Shown here in pieces: positions 37,679-46,928 of a DNA stretch of 64,000 bases (within the stretch, counting starts at the first letter, position 1; every line of letters begins with the position of its first letter). Source of the stretch: Colwellia sp. PAMC 21821 (GTDB lineage: Bacteria > Pseudomonadota > Gammaproteobacteria > Enterobacterales > Alteromonadaceae); NCBI RefSeq assembly GCF_002077175.1, contig NZ_CP014943.1, positions 3,596,001 to 3,660,000 of the forward strand. Direction: 5' to 3'. Under the pieces are notes generated by a model. The model had not been told where the DNA came from and did no database searches. It was given only the letters and a program-made list of their open reading frames with translations. Made by a program: the position numbers and the translations under genes.

Positions 37679-37707
37679 GTTTTAAGGGGTTTAGCTATAA
37701 CTGTCAA
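37679..37707 (-). promoter_or_regulatory. ilvIH promoter
   Basis: Consensus -35 TTGACA (37702-37707), 17-base spacer and TAAAAC as -10 (37679-37684) on the minus strand, placing the transcript start about 25 bases before the leader peptide ATG. Confidence 0.65.
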
Positions 37708-38037
37708 TGAAAAGTTAGTAATTATTTATAAGTATTTATTATTTGTTATAGCTCAAGATATAATTTTGTCATTAATTTAACGTTTGTCTGGTCATATAAT
37801 GAGATATGCGTTATTCAGTAGATAAGTTAAGTTATTCAAATTGAGCGTTGAACTTGTTACCACCTGTAGCGATATTTTAAGATAGGCTTTATATGAAAAC
37901 TGACTGTAATTGTTTTTTATTCTGTCTAACTCTGTCTAATAACGTGAAGTCGTTACATTTTTCAACAGCTTATTAACGTATTTATGATAGGCTGTTATAA
38001 CAAGTTTTAAACACCTCAAAGTTATATGGAAGGATTT
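37708..38037. other. AT-rich gap before the DUF4136 gene
   Basis: About 330 bases upstream of both ilvIH and the DUF4136 lipoprotein gene, with no ORF of interest. A TATGAT near 37983 could be part of the lipoprotein promoter; nothing else was recognised. Confidence 0.4.
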
Positions 38038-38598
38038 ATGTTAAAAAATAAACTAATCATAATGTTAGCACTTGTCAGTGCAATGGCCGGCTGTGTATCA
38101 ACGCAACAAGCTAGAGTTGACTTTGATCGCAATAGTGAGATAACTACATCGCATTATAAAACATTCGCGTGGCTTAATGAGACAAAGGCGCTAGCCGAGT
38201 CTGTTGATGCTAATCCAGTAATGAAAGTTAGAATTGATAACGCCATTGAACAGGCTTTTATCGCCAAAGGCTACCAATTAGTTAAAGAAGCAGAGCAGGC
38301 TGACTTTACAATTTCATATACTATGGGTAGTAGAGATAAAGTTAAAGTTGATTCTTTACCTGTTATGTATCGCACTAGCTTTATGTGGGGACATAGTTAC
38401 TACGGTGGCATAGGCATGGGTTCTGATACGCGTATGCGTAATTATACTGAAGGAAAATTAGCGATAGATGTATATGATGTGAAAAGCCACCAGCCTGTAT
38501 GGCATGGTTGGGCCGTAAAACGTCTTAAGACTTCTGAACAAGATAACCCAAGTAAAGCGATTAAAATGGTCGTTGAGCAGGTTGTTGCGCAGTTTTAG
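38038..38598 (+). CDS. DUF4136 family lipoprotein
   Basis: A 186-residue lipoprotein. The signal peptide ends in the lipobox MAGC with Cys19. The DUF4136 pattern is visible: FDRNSEITTSHYKTFAWLNE, VRIDNAIEQAFIAKGYQLV, EADFTISYTMGSRDK, GKLAIDVYDVKSHQPVWHGW. ATG 38038 is chosen because GGAAGGA lies just upstream; an ATG 12 bases earlier would put that site inside the gene. Function is unknown; the residues after Cys (Val-Ser) suit outer-membrane sorting. Monocistronic, with a terminator 27 bases downstream. Confidence 0.85.
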   Translation: MLKNKLIIMLALVSAMAGCVSTQQARVDFDRNSEITTSHYKTFAWLNETKALAESVDANPVMKVRIDNAIEQAFIAKGYQLVKEAEQADFTISYTMGSRDKVKVDSLPVMYRTSFMWGHSYYGGIGMGSDTRMRNYTEGKLAIDVYDVKSHQPVWHGWAVKRLKTSEQDNPSKAIKMVVEQVVAQF

Positions 38599-38624
38599 GC
38601 TAGAGAGTTAAATAAAGCATTTTT

Positions 38625-38652
38625 AAAGCGCAGACTATCAGCGCTTTTTTGT
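38625..38652 (+). terminator. Terminator after the DUF4136 gene
   Basis: Stem AAAGCGC / GCGCTTT with a 9-base loop, running into TTTTTTGTTTTT. Confidence 0.85.
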
Positions 38653-38734
38653 TTTTAATAAATTTAATTTATCAATCACCATGTATATTTTCTATTCGGA
38701 GCTAATATTAATCAACTTGGTGTTAATTTGTATA

Positions 38735-38992
38735 ATACCAAATGTAATAAGTTATTGACCAATTTTAAGCGAGGATAAATTGTTCAAGAATACATGTTTA
38801 TTGTTCCAGACTAAACATAAGTACCTGCATGCCTGCAGGCAAGGCGTTTGATTGATTAGGGCATGGATGCCCGTAAGTAGAACAATGCAGGAGCAATTGT
38901 CGAGTAATAGCGGGCGTGTGTGATTGAAAACAACGCAGTTATTGACGATTTAAACCGCCTTAAAATGATCGATTATTTATTTCAATTGGTAT
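38735..38992. mobile_element. MITE-like non-coding element
   Basis: A 258-base segment bounded by imperfect inverted repeats about 35 bases long: left ATACCAAATGTAATAAGTTA... and right (reverse complement) ATACCAATTGAAATAAATAA..., both running on to TTTTAAG. The interior holds short palindromes (CCTGCATGCCTGCAGG, GGGCATGGATGCCC) and no ORF. No clear target duplication. I recall similar TATACCAATTGAAATAA-type ends scattered in Alteromonadales genomes, but copy number cannot be tested here. Confidence 0.6.
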
Positions 38993-39022
38993 AAGTGTTT
39001 TATCGATAAAAGTGAGGGATAT

Positions 39023-39370
39023 ATGAAACCACTAATTTTTATGACTTTCGCAGCATTCGCTTGGTTGGTTTACGTGCCTGCAAGCCAGAGTGCTAATTTA
39101 GCTAGCAGTATATGTGAATACGTTGCAGTTGATGAGAAAGGGCGCTTAAGAAAACTACTTAAATCAAACCGGTTAAAATTGCGCAATGTGTTTAAGGACG
39201 TGAGTTGCGACAACGATAATATATTGGTTTTTGCTGCGAAAAAAAATGCCAACGAAATTGGTCAACTTCTGATTAAAAAACTCCCCAAAGCTGTTATAGC
39301 AAGTGAATTAGAAAATTTAATCAGTTTATCCCCACAATTAGCTGAGCTAGCGAAAGCACGTATAAATTAA
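39023..39370 (+). CDS. Small exported protein, DUF3718-like
   Basis: A 115-residue protein with a signal peptide (cleavage near residue 23, after QSA). The mature part has two cysteines (ICEYVAVDEKGRLRKLLKSN and KDVSCDNDNILVFA), which probably form a disulfide in the periplasm, and matches my recollection of DUF3718 in CEYVA, RLRK-L--NRLKLRNVF and C----LL-FA. GTGAGGG precedes the ATG. Function is unknown. It lies just after the MITE-like element, whose right end is about 30 bases upstream and may affect its promoter. Confidence 0.6.
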   Translation: MKPLIFMTFAAFAWLVYVPASQSANLASSICEYVAVDEKGRLRKLLKSNRLKLRNVFKDVSCDNDNILVFAAKKNANEIGQLLIKKLPKAVIASELENLISLSPQLAELAKARIN

Positions 39371-39402
39371 TGCTAATACGCGCTTGAGTTAATGTGTCTC
39401 AT

Positions 39403-40446
39403 CTAAGTTTTAAATGGATGTTCAACGAGATTGAATGTCGTGTTGTTCTCACCAAAAATATAGACATTACATTGTTGCCAAGTATCTGGGATTGTCCATG
39501 TGTTGTTGCTTTCTATGGAATAAACGTGGCGTTTATTCGCACATCGAATATCCATCTTAGTTAACTTTCCGGTGATATTGCTCAGGGTGAATTCATTTCG
39601 CACGAGTGCATAGCGCCAATAATCATTACTGCGAATATCGCCACTCACCACAAGCGCTTTTTCTGACTCAACAAACTCGTCCATACGTTCTATTAGCACT
39701 TGGTAATCAGCTAAATAAGTTTCATCACCCGCAATTTTTTTAAGGTAATTGAATGTGCTGTATGCTGCTTTTAATTGGTTTAATTTTATTTGTAAAATGA
39801 ACTTCTGCTTAAGTAAAGATACTAGCTGTTGGTTATTCTCGGGATCTGAAGAAAACAGGACTTTATTTAGATGAGAAAGTTGTAGGGCTGGGTCATCTAT
39901 GTCACTCGCATATTGCGCACTAAGTAATTGTAAAAAATTATTTTCAGATAAATGCATATACTTTATCTTCTCAAATTTGGCTAACAGTTGCTTTACTTCG
40001 GCATAATCTTTTTCTGCTAAGGCGGATTTTGTCTTGTTATATAAGCTTCTAAAGCGTTTAGTTGCCCCATTAGTTCCGTTTTTTTGTTTATGCATCTTAA
40101 AGCTAAGTTGCACACTGTTAGCGCATTGCTGTATTGGCTCGCCATTTTCCATTGCTGGCTGATATTGCCACTTCATTATTGCTTTTTTAGCCGCGAGGGT
40201 GATGTCTTTACTGCCCGATGTTTCTTGTGTTATTACATTAGAAACACTACCGTCTTTTTCAATGATAAAACTAAATCTAGCCCAACCTTCACGACCGTTT
40301 CTAGCGGCATCTACCGGATATCGGGGCTCAACTCTAACTTTAGGCGTAGGTTCAGTGGATGTACTAAGGTGCTGAGACAGCTCAAAAGCGGAAACACTAT
40401 TGCAAAGCAACATTACGGGCAGGAATTTAACAATCGTTTTGTTCAT
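39403..40446 (-). CDS. Periplasmic protein with a TonB C-terminal domain
   Basis: A 347-residue exported protein. After a signal peptide (MNKTIVKFLPVMLLCNSVSA) comes a TonB C-terminal-type domain at about residues 33-118: RVEPRYPVDAARNGREGWAR, FSFIIEKDGSVSNVITQETS, AAKKAIMKWQYQPAMENGEP. The domain is at the front of the protein and there is no membrane anchor, so this is not a classical TonB. The rest is helical, TPR-like sequence and a beta-rich tail. The start at 40446 is chosen for the signal peptide. Partner and function unknown. Confidence 0.8.
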   Translation of the reverse strand: MNKTIVKFLPVMLLCNSVSAFELSQHLSTSTEPTPKVRVEPRYPVDAARNGREGWARFSFIIEKDGSVSNVITQETSGSKDITLAAKKAIMKWQYQPAMENGEPIQQCANSVQLSFKMHKQKNGTNGATKRFRSLYNKTKSALAEKDYAEVKQLLAKFEKIKYMHLSENNFLQLLSAQYASDIDDPALQLSHLNKVLFSSDPENNQQLVSLLKQKFILQIKLNQLKAAYSTFNYLKKIAGDETYLADYQVLIERMDEFVESEKALVVSGDIRSNDYWRYALVRNEFTLSNITGKLTKMDIRCANKRHVYSIESNNTWTIPDTWQQCNVYIFGENNTTFNLVEHPFKT

Positions 40447-40546
40447 TTGAACATCCGTGTAAGTATTATTAATTTTAATTAACACATTTATAACATTTTA
40501 CATGCTGATTTGTAATCTATAACCTAGTTTTATTTAGCGACTGAAT

Positions 40547-41488
40547 TTAGCTGTACGAGTTAATTAAATCAGTAATTTTTTTCGCTGTTTCTATCGGCTC
40601 TTCCATCGGAAAACAATGATGCTGACCAAAGGTCTGCCATTGTATAATATGATTGATTTTTGAGGCTCTTTTAACGGCTTTCGGAATGAAGAAATAACTT
40701 TTCTTTGCTATTAATATTTCTACCGGAATATCAACTTTGTATATTGCTCGCCATAATCCTTTTGGGTAAGAGCCGAAAATGGAAGCTTCCCAACTTGGCT
40801 GACAGTTAAGTTGTACAGAATTATCCTGACGTGTATTTGAGGAAGATTCACAATAATCGCTGATCACTTGTGGATGCCAGCTTTTATAAAAAGATTTATT
40901 GGCAATACTTTCTTTCATGGCCGCTAAACTTGACCATGTTGCATTTCGATTAGCAACCGATTTTACTAATGCTCTTTGTCGCCATGTTCCTGTTGCACGC
41001 ATTAGTTGCTGCGCGATAATCATTTCAGTTTGAAATAATACGGGGTCTAACAAAATAATTTCACTGAATAAATCAGGATATTTAACGGCCGCAAAGAGTG
41101 TTAAAACTCCGCCCATTGAGTGACCAATGCCAATCAATGGGCCATTTTCTTTTACATTGGCCTGCTGATAAATAGCATCTGCGATAGTATTTGCCATTTT
41201 TGGCCAGTTGGGCATTTTTGTCGTTGGCTGTGTTGAACCACCATGTCCAGGGACATCGGTTAACCAAATTGACCAGTCTTGCGGGAATTGTGAAGCCATA
41301 GCCGCTAAGGTCATGGCTGAAAAGCCTGTTCCGTGCAGTAAGTGGATACGATTAGCATTTTTAGCTCCCGCCCGGTAATAGCCATTAACCGTCATTTGAC
41401 TGTTAGATTTTTGCTGCCATTGTTCAATGTTTTCAAGCTCAAGAGGGCTAGAGAGTGGCATGCTTTTGGAAGATGAACATTCAGACAT
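40547..41488 (-). CDS. Alpha/beta hydrolase
   Basis: A 313-residue alpha/beta-hydrolase-fold enzyme. The nucleophile elbow IGHSMGG has Ser124; the oxyanion strand HLLHGTGFSAMT, the DVPGHGGST loop and a C-terminal catalytic His in FGQHHCFPMEEP are all present, with a likely acid near LLDPVLFQTE or in the later strand. There is no signal peptide, so it should be cytoplasmic. Substrate unknown; esterase or lipase-like annotations would be equally possible. Transcribed alone, divergent from the DUF2785 gene. Confidence 0.88.
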   Translation of the reverse strand: MSECSSSKSMPLSSPLELENIEQWQQKSNSQMTVNGYYRAGAKNANRIHLLHGTGFSAMTLAAMASQFPQDWSIWLTDVPGHGGSTQPTTKMPNWPKMANTIADAIYQQANVKENGPLIGIGHSMGGVLTLFAAVKYPDLFSEIILLDPVLFQTEMIIAQQLMRATGTWRQRALVKSVANRNATWSSLAAMKESIANKSFYKSWHPQVISDYCESSSNTRQDNSVQLNCQPSWEASIFGSYPKGLWRAIYKVDIPVEILIAKKSYFFIPKAVKRASKINHIIQWQTFGQHHCFPMEEPIETAKKITDLINSYS

Positions 41489-41708
41489 TGGTTTTTATCT
41501 ACTCATTATTTCGTGTAAGTAAGATATCAACTTACTTAACGGTTGTGAATGTTGTTTATAAGAATTGTTGAATAAATTAACCCAGGATATTATGGTAACT
41601 GCCTGAGTTTTAGCCAAATACTAATAATAAAATCCGTTTATAAGGTCATTCGACGTCATTATGATACAGATGACTTTATGATTCGAAAAAATACTACAAG
41701 GTATGTCA

Positions 41709-41768
41709 ATGTTTAGTAAGTCCATGTTTAGTAAATTAATGTTTAGTAAAGCAATCTTTAATAAATCA
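41709..41768 (+). repeat. 15-bp tandem repeat at the start of the DUF2785-like gene
   Basis: Four diverged units, atgtttagtaagtcc, atgtttagtaaattaa-type, atgtttagtaaagca and atctttaataaatca, each coding for five residues (MFSKx). The first three each supply a potential start codon. Confidence 0.85.
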
Positions 41769-42710
41769 ATAGTCGCTTTTATATTGAGTATTGTATTGAC
41801 GCAAGTGAGTACAGCAAAGACGCAAGTAAATACAGAAAGTGACCATGTTAATGCGAATAGTATTGCCCAGCAGTGTTATTCGGCTAAATGGAATAAGCAA
41901 AAATTACTCGGCTTAGCTGAGCAGAACTTTATCATTGAAAATGAGTTGGAACGTGCTGAATTGGCCATGCAATTATTACATTGCTTGGCTATCCCACAAC
42001 CTGAAATTCGTGATGGTGTCGCCTTTGCTGGTCTTTCAAAATGGTTGAGGGGAGATAAATTATCCCGTGATGTACATCAGTTAATGTTTACAACTTTAAT
42101 TGAAAACTTTGGCGCTGAAACAAATGACGAAAATGATGTTTATCAGCCCTTTGTCGCATTAGTGTTAGTTGAATTAGCACGTGTTGATCGAAAATCGCCT
42201 TACTTAAATCTAGAGCAACGAGACTTATTGGTGTCAAAAAGCACAGCTTTCATGAGCAATACCAATGATTATCGTGGTTTCGATGAAGTCATTGGTTGGC
42301 GACATAATGTCGCACATACTGCTGATATATTTCTCCAATTAGCCTTAAACCCAGCAATTAATAAAGCGCAGTTAACCCAGATGTTAAATGCCATAGGAGA
42401 GCAGGTGCTTGCGAAAAATACGCACTTTTATATTTATGGCGAACCTGAACGTTTGTCTACAGCGCTGCTTTATATTCTACTGAAAAATCAGCACAGTGAA
42501 CAAGATTGGCAGCGCTGGTTACAGCGTTACATCACTCCAAGTCCGCTTAAAAGTTGGCAACAAGTCTACACCAGCCAACAAGGCTTAGCTCAGCTGCACA
42601 ATGCGCGTGCGTTTTTAGGCGCGGTATTTGCCTCAATAGCCGATAGTAATAATGAAAAACTGAAAATGCTAAAACCAGCATTAGTCAATGCCTTTGATAA
42701 TTTGCCATAA
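41709..42710 (+). CDS. DUF2785-like exported protein
   Basis: A 333-residue protein with a signal-like N-terminus and a helical DUF2785-type body: EIRDGVAFAGLSKWLRGDKL, DYRGFDEVIGWRHNVAHTAD and a final RWLQRYITPSPLKSW. Function is unknown. The N-terminus is unusual: 15-base units give MFSKS-MFSKL-MFSKA-IFNKS before the hydrophobic stretch. The ATG at 41709 fits the AAGGT ribosome-binding site (41698-41702) best; the ATG at 41703 sits directly on it. Several in-frame ATGs in the repeats make the true start uncertain. Confidence 0.75.
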   Translation: MFSKSMFSKLMFSKAIFNKSIVAFILSIVLTQVSTAKTQVNTESDHVNANSIAQQCYSAKWNKQKLLGLAEQNFIIENELERAELAMQLLHCLAIPQPEIRDGVAFAGLSKWLRGDKLSRDVHQLMFTTLIENFGAETNDENDVYQPFVALVLVELARVDRKSPYLNLEQRDLLVSKSTAFMSNTNDYRGFDEVIGWRHNVAHTADIFLQLALNPAINKAQLTQMLNAIGEQVLAKNTHFYIYGEPERLSTALLYILLKNQHSEQDWQRWLQRYITPSPLKSWQQVYTSQQGLAQLHNARAFLGAVFASIADSNNEKLKMLKPALVNAFDNLP

Positions 42711-42959
42711 AATAGACCTTTAGTCTTAAAAACGTCTTCATTTTATATTTATCGTGTCATAGCTTAAATAAAACAGGTGGCAACTTTACTCGATAATATC
42801 CAAAATAAAGCGCATAAATCGTGCTTTAAGCGCATAAGTGAGGATATATTTCGCGATCATAGCCGAATTTATATTCTTTAGGTGCGCTTGGGTTAATTCT
42901 ATTGATATAATATCTTCAATTACATTATTTAAATTTTATTATTTTTAGGGGTTCTGTGG

Positions 42960-44639
42960 ATGTCGGAAGTAGAAAACCGTCCAACCAATTTTATTCGTCA
43001 AATTATTGATGCCGATCTTGCTAGTGGTAAGCATAGTAAAGTACAAACACGTTTTCCGCCTGAGCCAAATGGTTTTTTACATATTGGTCATGCGAAATCC
43101 ATTTGTTTAAACTTTGGTATTGCGCAAGATTACCAGGGTTTATGTAACTTGCGTTTTGACGATACTAACCCTGAAAAAGAAGATATTGATTTCGTAAATT
43201 CTATTCAAGCCGATGTTAAGTGGTTGGGTTTTGAATGGGCGGGCGATATCCATTATTCTTCAGATTATTTTGACCGTTTGTATGGTTATGCTGTTGAGCT
43301 TATCGAAAAAGGTTTAGCTTACGTTTGTTTTTTAAATGCCGAAGAAACGCGCGAGTATCGTGGTACGTTGAAGCAACCAGGTAAAAACAGTCCTTATCGT
43401 GAAACGTCAGTTGACGAAAACTTAGCTTTATTTGAAAAAATGAAAGCGGGTGACTTTAAGGAAGGGCAGTGTGCCCTACGTGCTAAAATCGACATGGCAT
43501 CAAGCTTCATGTGCATGCGCGATCCAGTAATTTATCGAGTTAAATTTGCCCATCATCACCAAACAGGTGATAAATGGTGTATTTATCCAATGTACGATTT
43601 TACGCATTGTATTTCTGATGCCATTGAAGGTATTACGCATTCAATATGTACCTTAGAATTTCAAGATAATCGTCGTTTGTATGACTGGGTGATTGAAAAT
43701 ATTTCGATAGAAACCACACCACGACAGTACGAGTTTTCACGCTTGAACCTTGAATATACTGTGATGAGTAAACGTAAATTAAATAGCCTGGTAGAAGATA
43801 AGCTAGTTAGCGGCTGGGATGATCCTCGTATGCCAACTATTGCTGGATTTCGTCGCAAAGGCTTTACGCCAGGTTCATTACGAGAATTTGCGAAGCGCAT
43901 TGGCGTAACGAAAATGGATAACACAGTCGAAATGAGTGTGTTAGATGCATGTATTCGCGAAGATTTAAACGACAATGCACCACGCGCTATGGCGGTTCTA
44001 GACCCAATTAAATTGGTGATTGAAAACTATCCTGACGATAAAGTTGAAAATCTTGATGTTAAGAATCACCCAAGTGATGAAAGTCATGGTTCTCGCGTTG
44101 TGCCATTTGCTAAAACGCTTTACATTGAAGCAGAAGATTTTCGTGAAGAAGCCAATAAAAAGTATAAGCGTTTAGTGTTAGACAAAGCCGTGCGTTTACG
44201 TGGTGCTTATGTTGTTACCGCTACCCGTTGTGATAAAGATGCAGAAGGTAACGTAACGACGGTTTATTGCCAATATGATCCTGAAACTTTAGGTAAAAAC
44301 CCGACTGACGGCACTAAGCCTAAAGGTGTTATTCATTGGGTTGCGGCTGAGCAAAGTCTTGATGCAGAAATTCGTTTGTATGAACGTTTATTTACCGTGC
44401 CAAACCCAGGTGCTGCAGAAGATTTTCATTCAGTGATTAACCCTGATTCATTGACTATCATCAATTCGAAAGTTGAACCTTATCTAGCGAATGCAAAACC
44501 TGAACAAGCATTTCAGTTTGAGCGCCAAGGTTACTTTTGTTTAGATAATAAAATATCAGCAGAAGATACTGCTGCAGGTAAGCTAGTATTCAACCGCACG
44601 GTTGGTCTTCGCGATACTTGGGAAAAAAAGTCAGCTTAG
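42960..44639 (+). CDS. glnS: Glutaminyl-tRNA synthetase
   Basis: Class I aminoacyl-tRNA synthetase charging tRNA-Gln, 559 residues (E. coli 554). The HIGH motif is [12 protein letters not shown] near residue 39, the KMSKS loop is VMSKRKL near 265, and the GlnRS-specific [11 protein letters not shown] and [17 protein letters not shown] opening are present. The C-terminal beta-barrel domains that read the anticodon are complete. A TTAGGGG ribosome-binding site precedes the ATG. Monocistronic with a strong terminator. Confidence 0.97.
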   Translation: MSEVENRPTNFIRQIIDADLASGKHSKVQTRFPPEPNGFLHIGHAKSICLNFGIAQDYQGLCNLRFDDTNPEKEDIDFVNSIQADVKWLGFEWAGDIHYSSDYFDRLYGYAVELIEKGLAYVCFLNAEETREYRGTLKQPGKNSPYRETSVDENLALFEKMKAGDFKEGQCALRAKIDMASSFMCMRDPVIYRVKFAHHHQTGDKWCIYPMYDFTHCISDAIEGITHSICTLEFQDNRRLYDWVIENISIETTPRQYEFSRLNLEYTVMSKRKLNSLVEDKLVSGWDDPRMPTIAGFRRKGFTPGSLREFAKRIGVTKMDNTVEMSVLDACIREDLNDNAPRAMAVLDPIKLVIENYPDDKVENLDVKNHPSDESHGSRVVPFAKTLYIEAEDFREEANKKYKRLVLDKAVRLRGAYVVTATRCDKDAEGNVTTVYCQYDPETLGKNPTDGTKPKGVIHWVAAEQSLDAEIRLYERLFTVPNPGAAEDFHSVINPDSLTIINSKVEPYLANAKPEQAFQFERQGYFCLDNKISAEDTAAGKLVFNRTVGLRDTWEKKSA

Positions 44640-44663
44640 TGATTAGTGATTAGTGATTAGTTA
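44636..44663 (+). repeat. 7-bp tandem repeat over the glnS stop codon
   Basis: Three copies of TTAGTGA and one TTAGTTA, starting in the last Ala codon of glnS. The first copy includes the TAG stop, and more stop codons follow. Confidence 0.85.
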
Positions 44664-44683
44664 CTAGTTAACTAAGCCGCAAC

Positions 44684-44719
44684 AAAAAAGCTCATAAGAT
44701 AATACTTATGAGCTTTTTT
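44684..44719 (+). terminator. glnS terminator
   Basis: Perfect 15-bp stem AAAAAAGCTCATAAG / CTTATGAGCTTTTTT with a 6-base loop, 44 bases after the stop. Confidence 0.93.
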
Positions 44720-44747
44720 ATTTTCAAACTATCGCAGTTTACTGACA

Positions 44748-44755
44748 GCTATTAC
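44748..44755 (+). repeat. Left target-site duplication of the IS66-type element
   Basis: GCTATTAC directly next to the left terminal repeat; an identical copy is at 47316-47323. IS66 elements make 8-bp duplications. Confidence 0.92.
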
Positions 44756-44976
44756 GTGAGCGTCGGCTAATGAACACCTTGAATTTAAATCGTACTCAGG
44801 TTTGCATTATATTTATATTCTTCTAGTATTGTTGGTGTTGGCAACAACACCAAGCAGGATGCTGGGTTATGGATACTTCAGGATGAAGTGCGGTGGCATG
44901 GAGCCACTACAAGGACGAATAAAACAGGGAGTGTTGATCATGGATGATTTCCTCTGTTTTCCCCCACAAACTTTCT

Positions 44977-46491
44977 CTACACTTTATTAAGTTTTACGTT
45001 CCAAGGTAATAATGCGTTAATGTCGAGTGTTGAGTTGGTTAATTGCTCAAGGCAATGCATGAGATAATCAAACGGGACTAAATCATTCGCTTTTGCTGTT
45101 TCTATCATCGAGTAAAGCATCGCACTGGTGTTTGCGCCATTCGCGGTGTTTGAGAATAACCAGTTTTTTCGACCAATCACAAACGGTTTCACGGCACGCT
45201 CTGCACGGTTATTGTCGATACTTAGCTCACCATTTTCAATATAACGACTGAGTTTATGGCGTTGATTTTTACAGTATTGAATAGCCTTACCTAAGGCTGT
45301 TTTGGGTGGCACGTTGGCTTTTTCTAACCATTGATAAAACTGTACGAGTATAGGCTTAGCTTTTTCCTGGCGCTGTTGATACTTTTCCTGCGCCGTTTTA
45401 TCTTTTATTTGTGTTTCTAATCGATACAGCTTTTGAATATGGCTCAGCGCCATATTCGCCTTACCTGTTTTTCCTTTTGGTTGTGCGATGTCTGCTTCTT
45501 TAAATTTTCGACGCGCGTGTGCCCAACACCCCGCGAGGGTTGCTTGCGTTTTTTCATAACCCGCATAGCCATCCACTTGCAAATAGCCCGTATATCCATT
45601 GAGATAATCAACCGGACATTGCCCCGCACGACTAGATTGATAATCAAAAAGCACAATATTAGGCACATCACTGTGCACAGGCGTATCACTGCCCGTGCAG
45701 TAGAGCCACATATAGCACTTAGCTTTATCTTCATTAATCACGTTAAGCGTGGTTTCATCCGCTTGAATAACATATTGCTGTAAGAGCGTTTTCTTTAACT
45801 GTTCATAAAGCGGCTTAAATAGTTCGCTGCATTTCATCATCCACTCGCTCATCGTCTGCCGGCTTAATGCAATACCGTATTGCTTAAACAAGCTTTCTTG
45901 GCGATAAAGCGGCAATGCATATTGATATTTACTGGTGATGATTTGACTTAACAATGACGGCGTTGCAAACCCTTTAGGTATTGGGCTGAGAGGGACACGT
46001 GCACTTTTAACGTGCGTGCTAACACCTTCTTTTTCACATGTTCGACAACTGTATTTGAGTCGTACATGCTCAATCACTTTAACTTTTGCCGGAATAAACT
46101 CAAGCTTCTCACTGCGCGATTCACCCATAGGATGCAATGACTCACCACAGCAGTCACAGGTCTTTTCTGTGTCGCTTAAATCATGAATTATAATTTCACG
46201 CTCAAGCGTTTTAGGGAGCTTTTGTCTCACCGGTTTTTTCTTAACAACTGCAGGGGTTGACTCAACCGTTGCTAAAACCTCATCAAGGACGACTTCGACT
46301 TCATTAAACAAATCACCTTGTGCAGGATGACCTTCACTTCGCACACCAAAGCGTTGCTGTTGAGCAAGGCGGAACTGCTCCTCCAGAAACTGCAATCTCG
46401 CGGCCTGGTTAGCTGATTGCTTACGCTCAGCCAACAGCATCGCTTTGAGCTGTTCAATGTTATTGGGTAAGGATTGCGCGTCATCATTCAT
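44977..46491 (-). CDS. tnpC: IS66-family transposase TnpC
   Basis: DDE transposase of the IS66 family, 504 residues. The N-terminus has the leucine-zipper-like helix LKAMLLAERKQSANQAARLQ and RFGVRSEGH, then a zinc-binding region with CDCCGESLHPMG and CRTCEKEG. The catalytic core shows VIQADETTLNV, LQVDGYAGYEK and the C-terminal Glu region IDNNRAERAVKPFVIGRKNW. The frame is complete, with no stop or shift. It lies 86 bases downstream of tnpB. Confidence 0.95.
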   Translation of the reverse strand: MNDDAQSLPNNIEQLKAMLLAERKQSANQAARLQFLEEQFRLAQQQRFGVRSEGHPAQGDLFNEVEVVLDEVLATVESTPAVVKKKPVRQKLPKTLEREIIIHDLSDTEKTCDCCGESLHPMGESRSEKLEFIPAKVKVIEHVRLKYSCRTCEKEGVSTHVKSARVPLSPIPKGFATPSLLSQIITSKYQYALPLYRQESLFKQYGIALSRQTMSEWMMKCSELFKPLYEQLKKTLLQQYVIQADETTLNVINEDKAKCYMWLYCTGSDTPVHSDVPNIVLFDYQSSRAGQCPVDYLNGYTGYLQVDGYAGYEKTQATLAGCWAHARRKFKEADIAQPKGKTGKANMALSHIQKLYRLETQIKDKTAQEKYQQRQEKAKPILVQFYQWLEKANVPPKTALGKAIQYCKNQRHKLSRYIENGELSIDNNRAERAVKPFVIGRKNWLFSNTANGANTSAMLYSMIETAKANDLVPFDYLMHCLEQLTNSTLDINALLPWNVKLNKV

Positions 46492-46577
46492 GGACTTATT
46501 TTATCAATAAATCACACTAACTTGTTGGCTTTATTAAGATTATTTCGTGATCAATAAATGCTGCTTATGATCACATG

Positions 46578-46928
46578 TTATAAGGCAACCGTGTCATAAC
46601 GAATAGCTTGATGTCCCAGCACATCAAAGCCGTTAAACAGCCAATGCAATTGCTGCTCAGATAAATCAAGTGATGTTGAAGTAAGTTTATTGGGCCATTT
46701 AAACTTGTCTTTTTCAAGCCGTTTATACCACAAAGCAAAACCGGTTTTATCCCAATACAACACCTTAAGTTTATCTCGCCCTTTATTGCAAAACACAAAG
46801 ACGCTGCCGGTTAGCGGTGATACTTGCATTTGTTGTTCAACAATCATGACTAAGCCATTGATAGATTTTCTAAAATCAACGACGTTACGATAAAGATAGA
46901 CCTCTGGCACATCAACAAACATTTTCAT
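46578..46928 (-). CDS. tnpB: IS66 accessory protein TnpB
   Basis: 116-residue IS66 Orf2-type protein. VYLYRNVVDFRKSINGLVMI, VFVFCNKGRDKLKVLYWDKT and GFALWYKRLEKDKFKWP are the family signature blocks. Its role in transposition is accessory and not well defined. The start overlaps the preceding ORF by 4 bases (ATGA), indicating coupled translation. Confidence 0.93.
   Translation of the reverse strand: MKMFVDVPEVYLYRNVVDFRKSINGLVMIVEQQMQVSPLTGSVFVFCNKGRDKLKVLYWDKTGFALWYKRLEKDKFKWPNKLTSTSLDLSEQQLHWLFNGFDVLGHQAIRYDTVAL

Noticed and set aside
40084..40482. 132-codon plus-strand ORF opposite the TonB-domain gene
   Set aside because: The minus strand has signal peptide and domain motifs; this frame has none.
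44802..44990. 62-codon plus-strand ORF at the left end of the IS66-type element
   Set aside because: Lies in the non-coding end of the element, overlaps the transposase stop, has no ribosome-binding site and resembles no protein I know.
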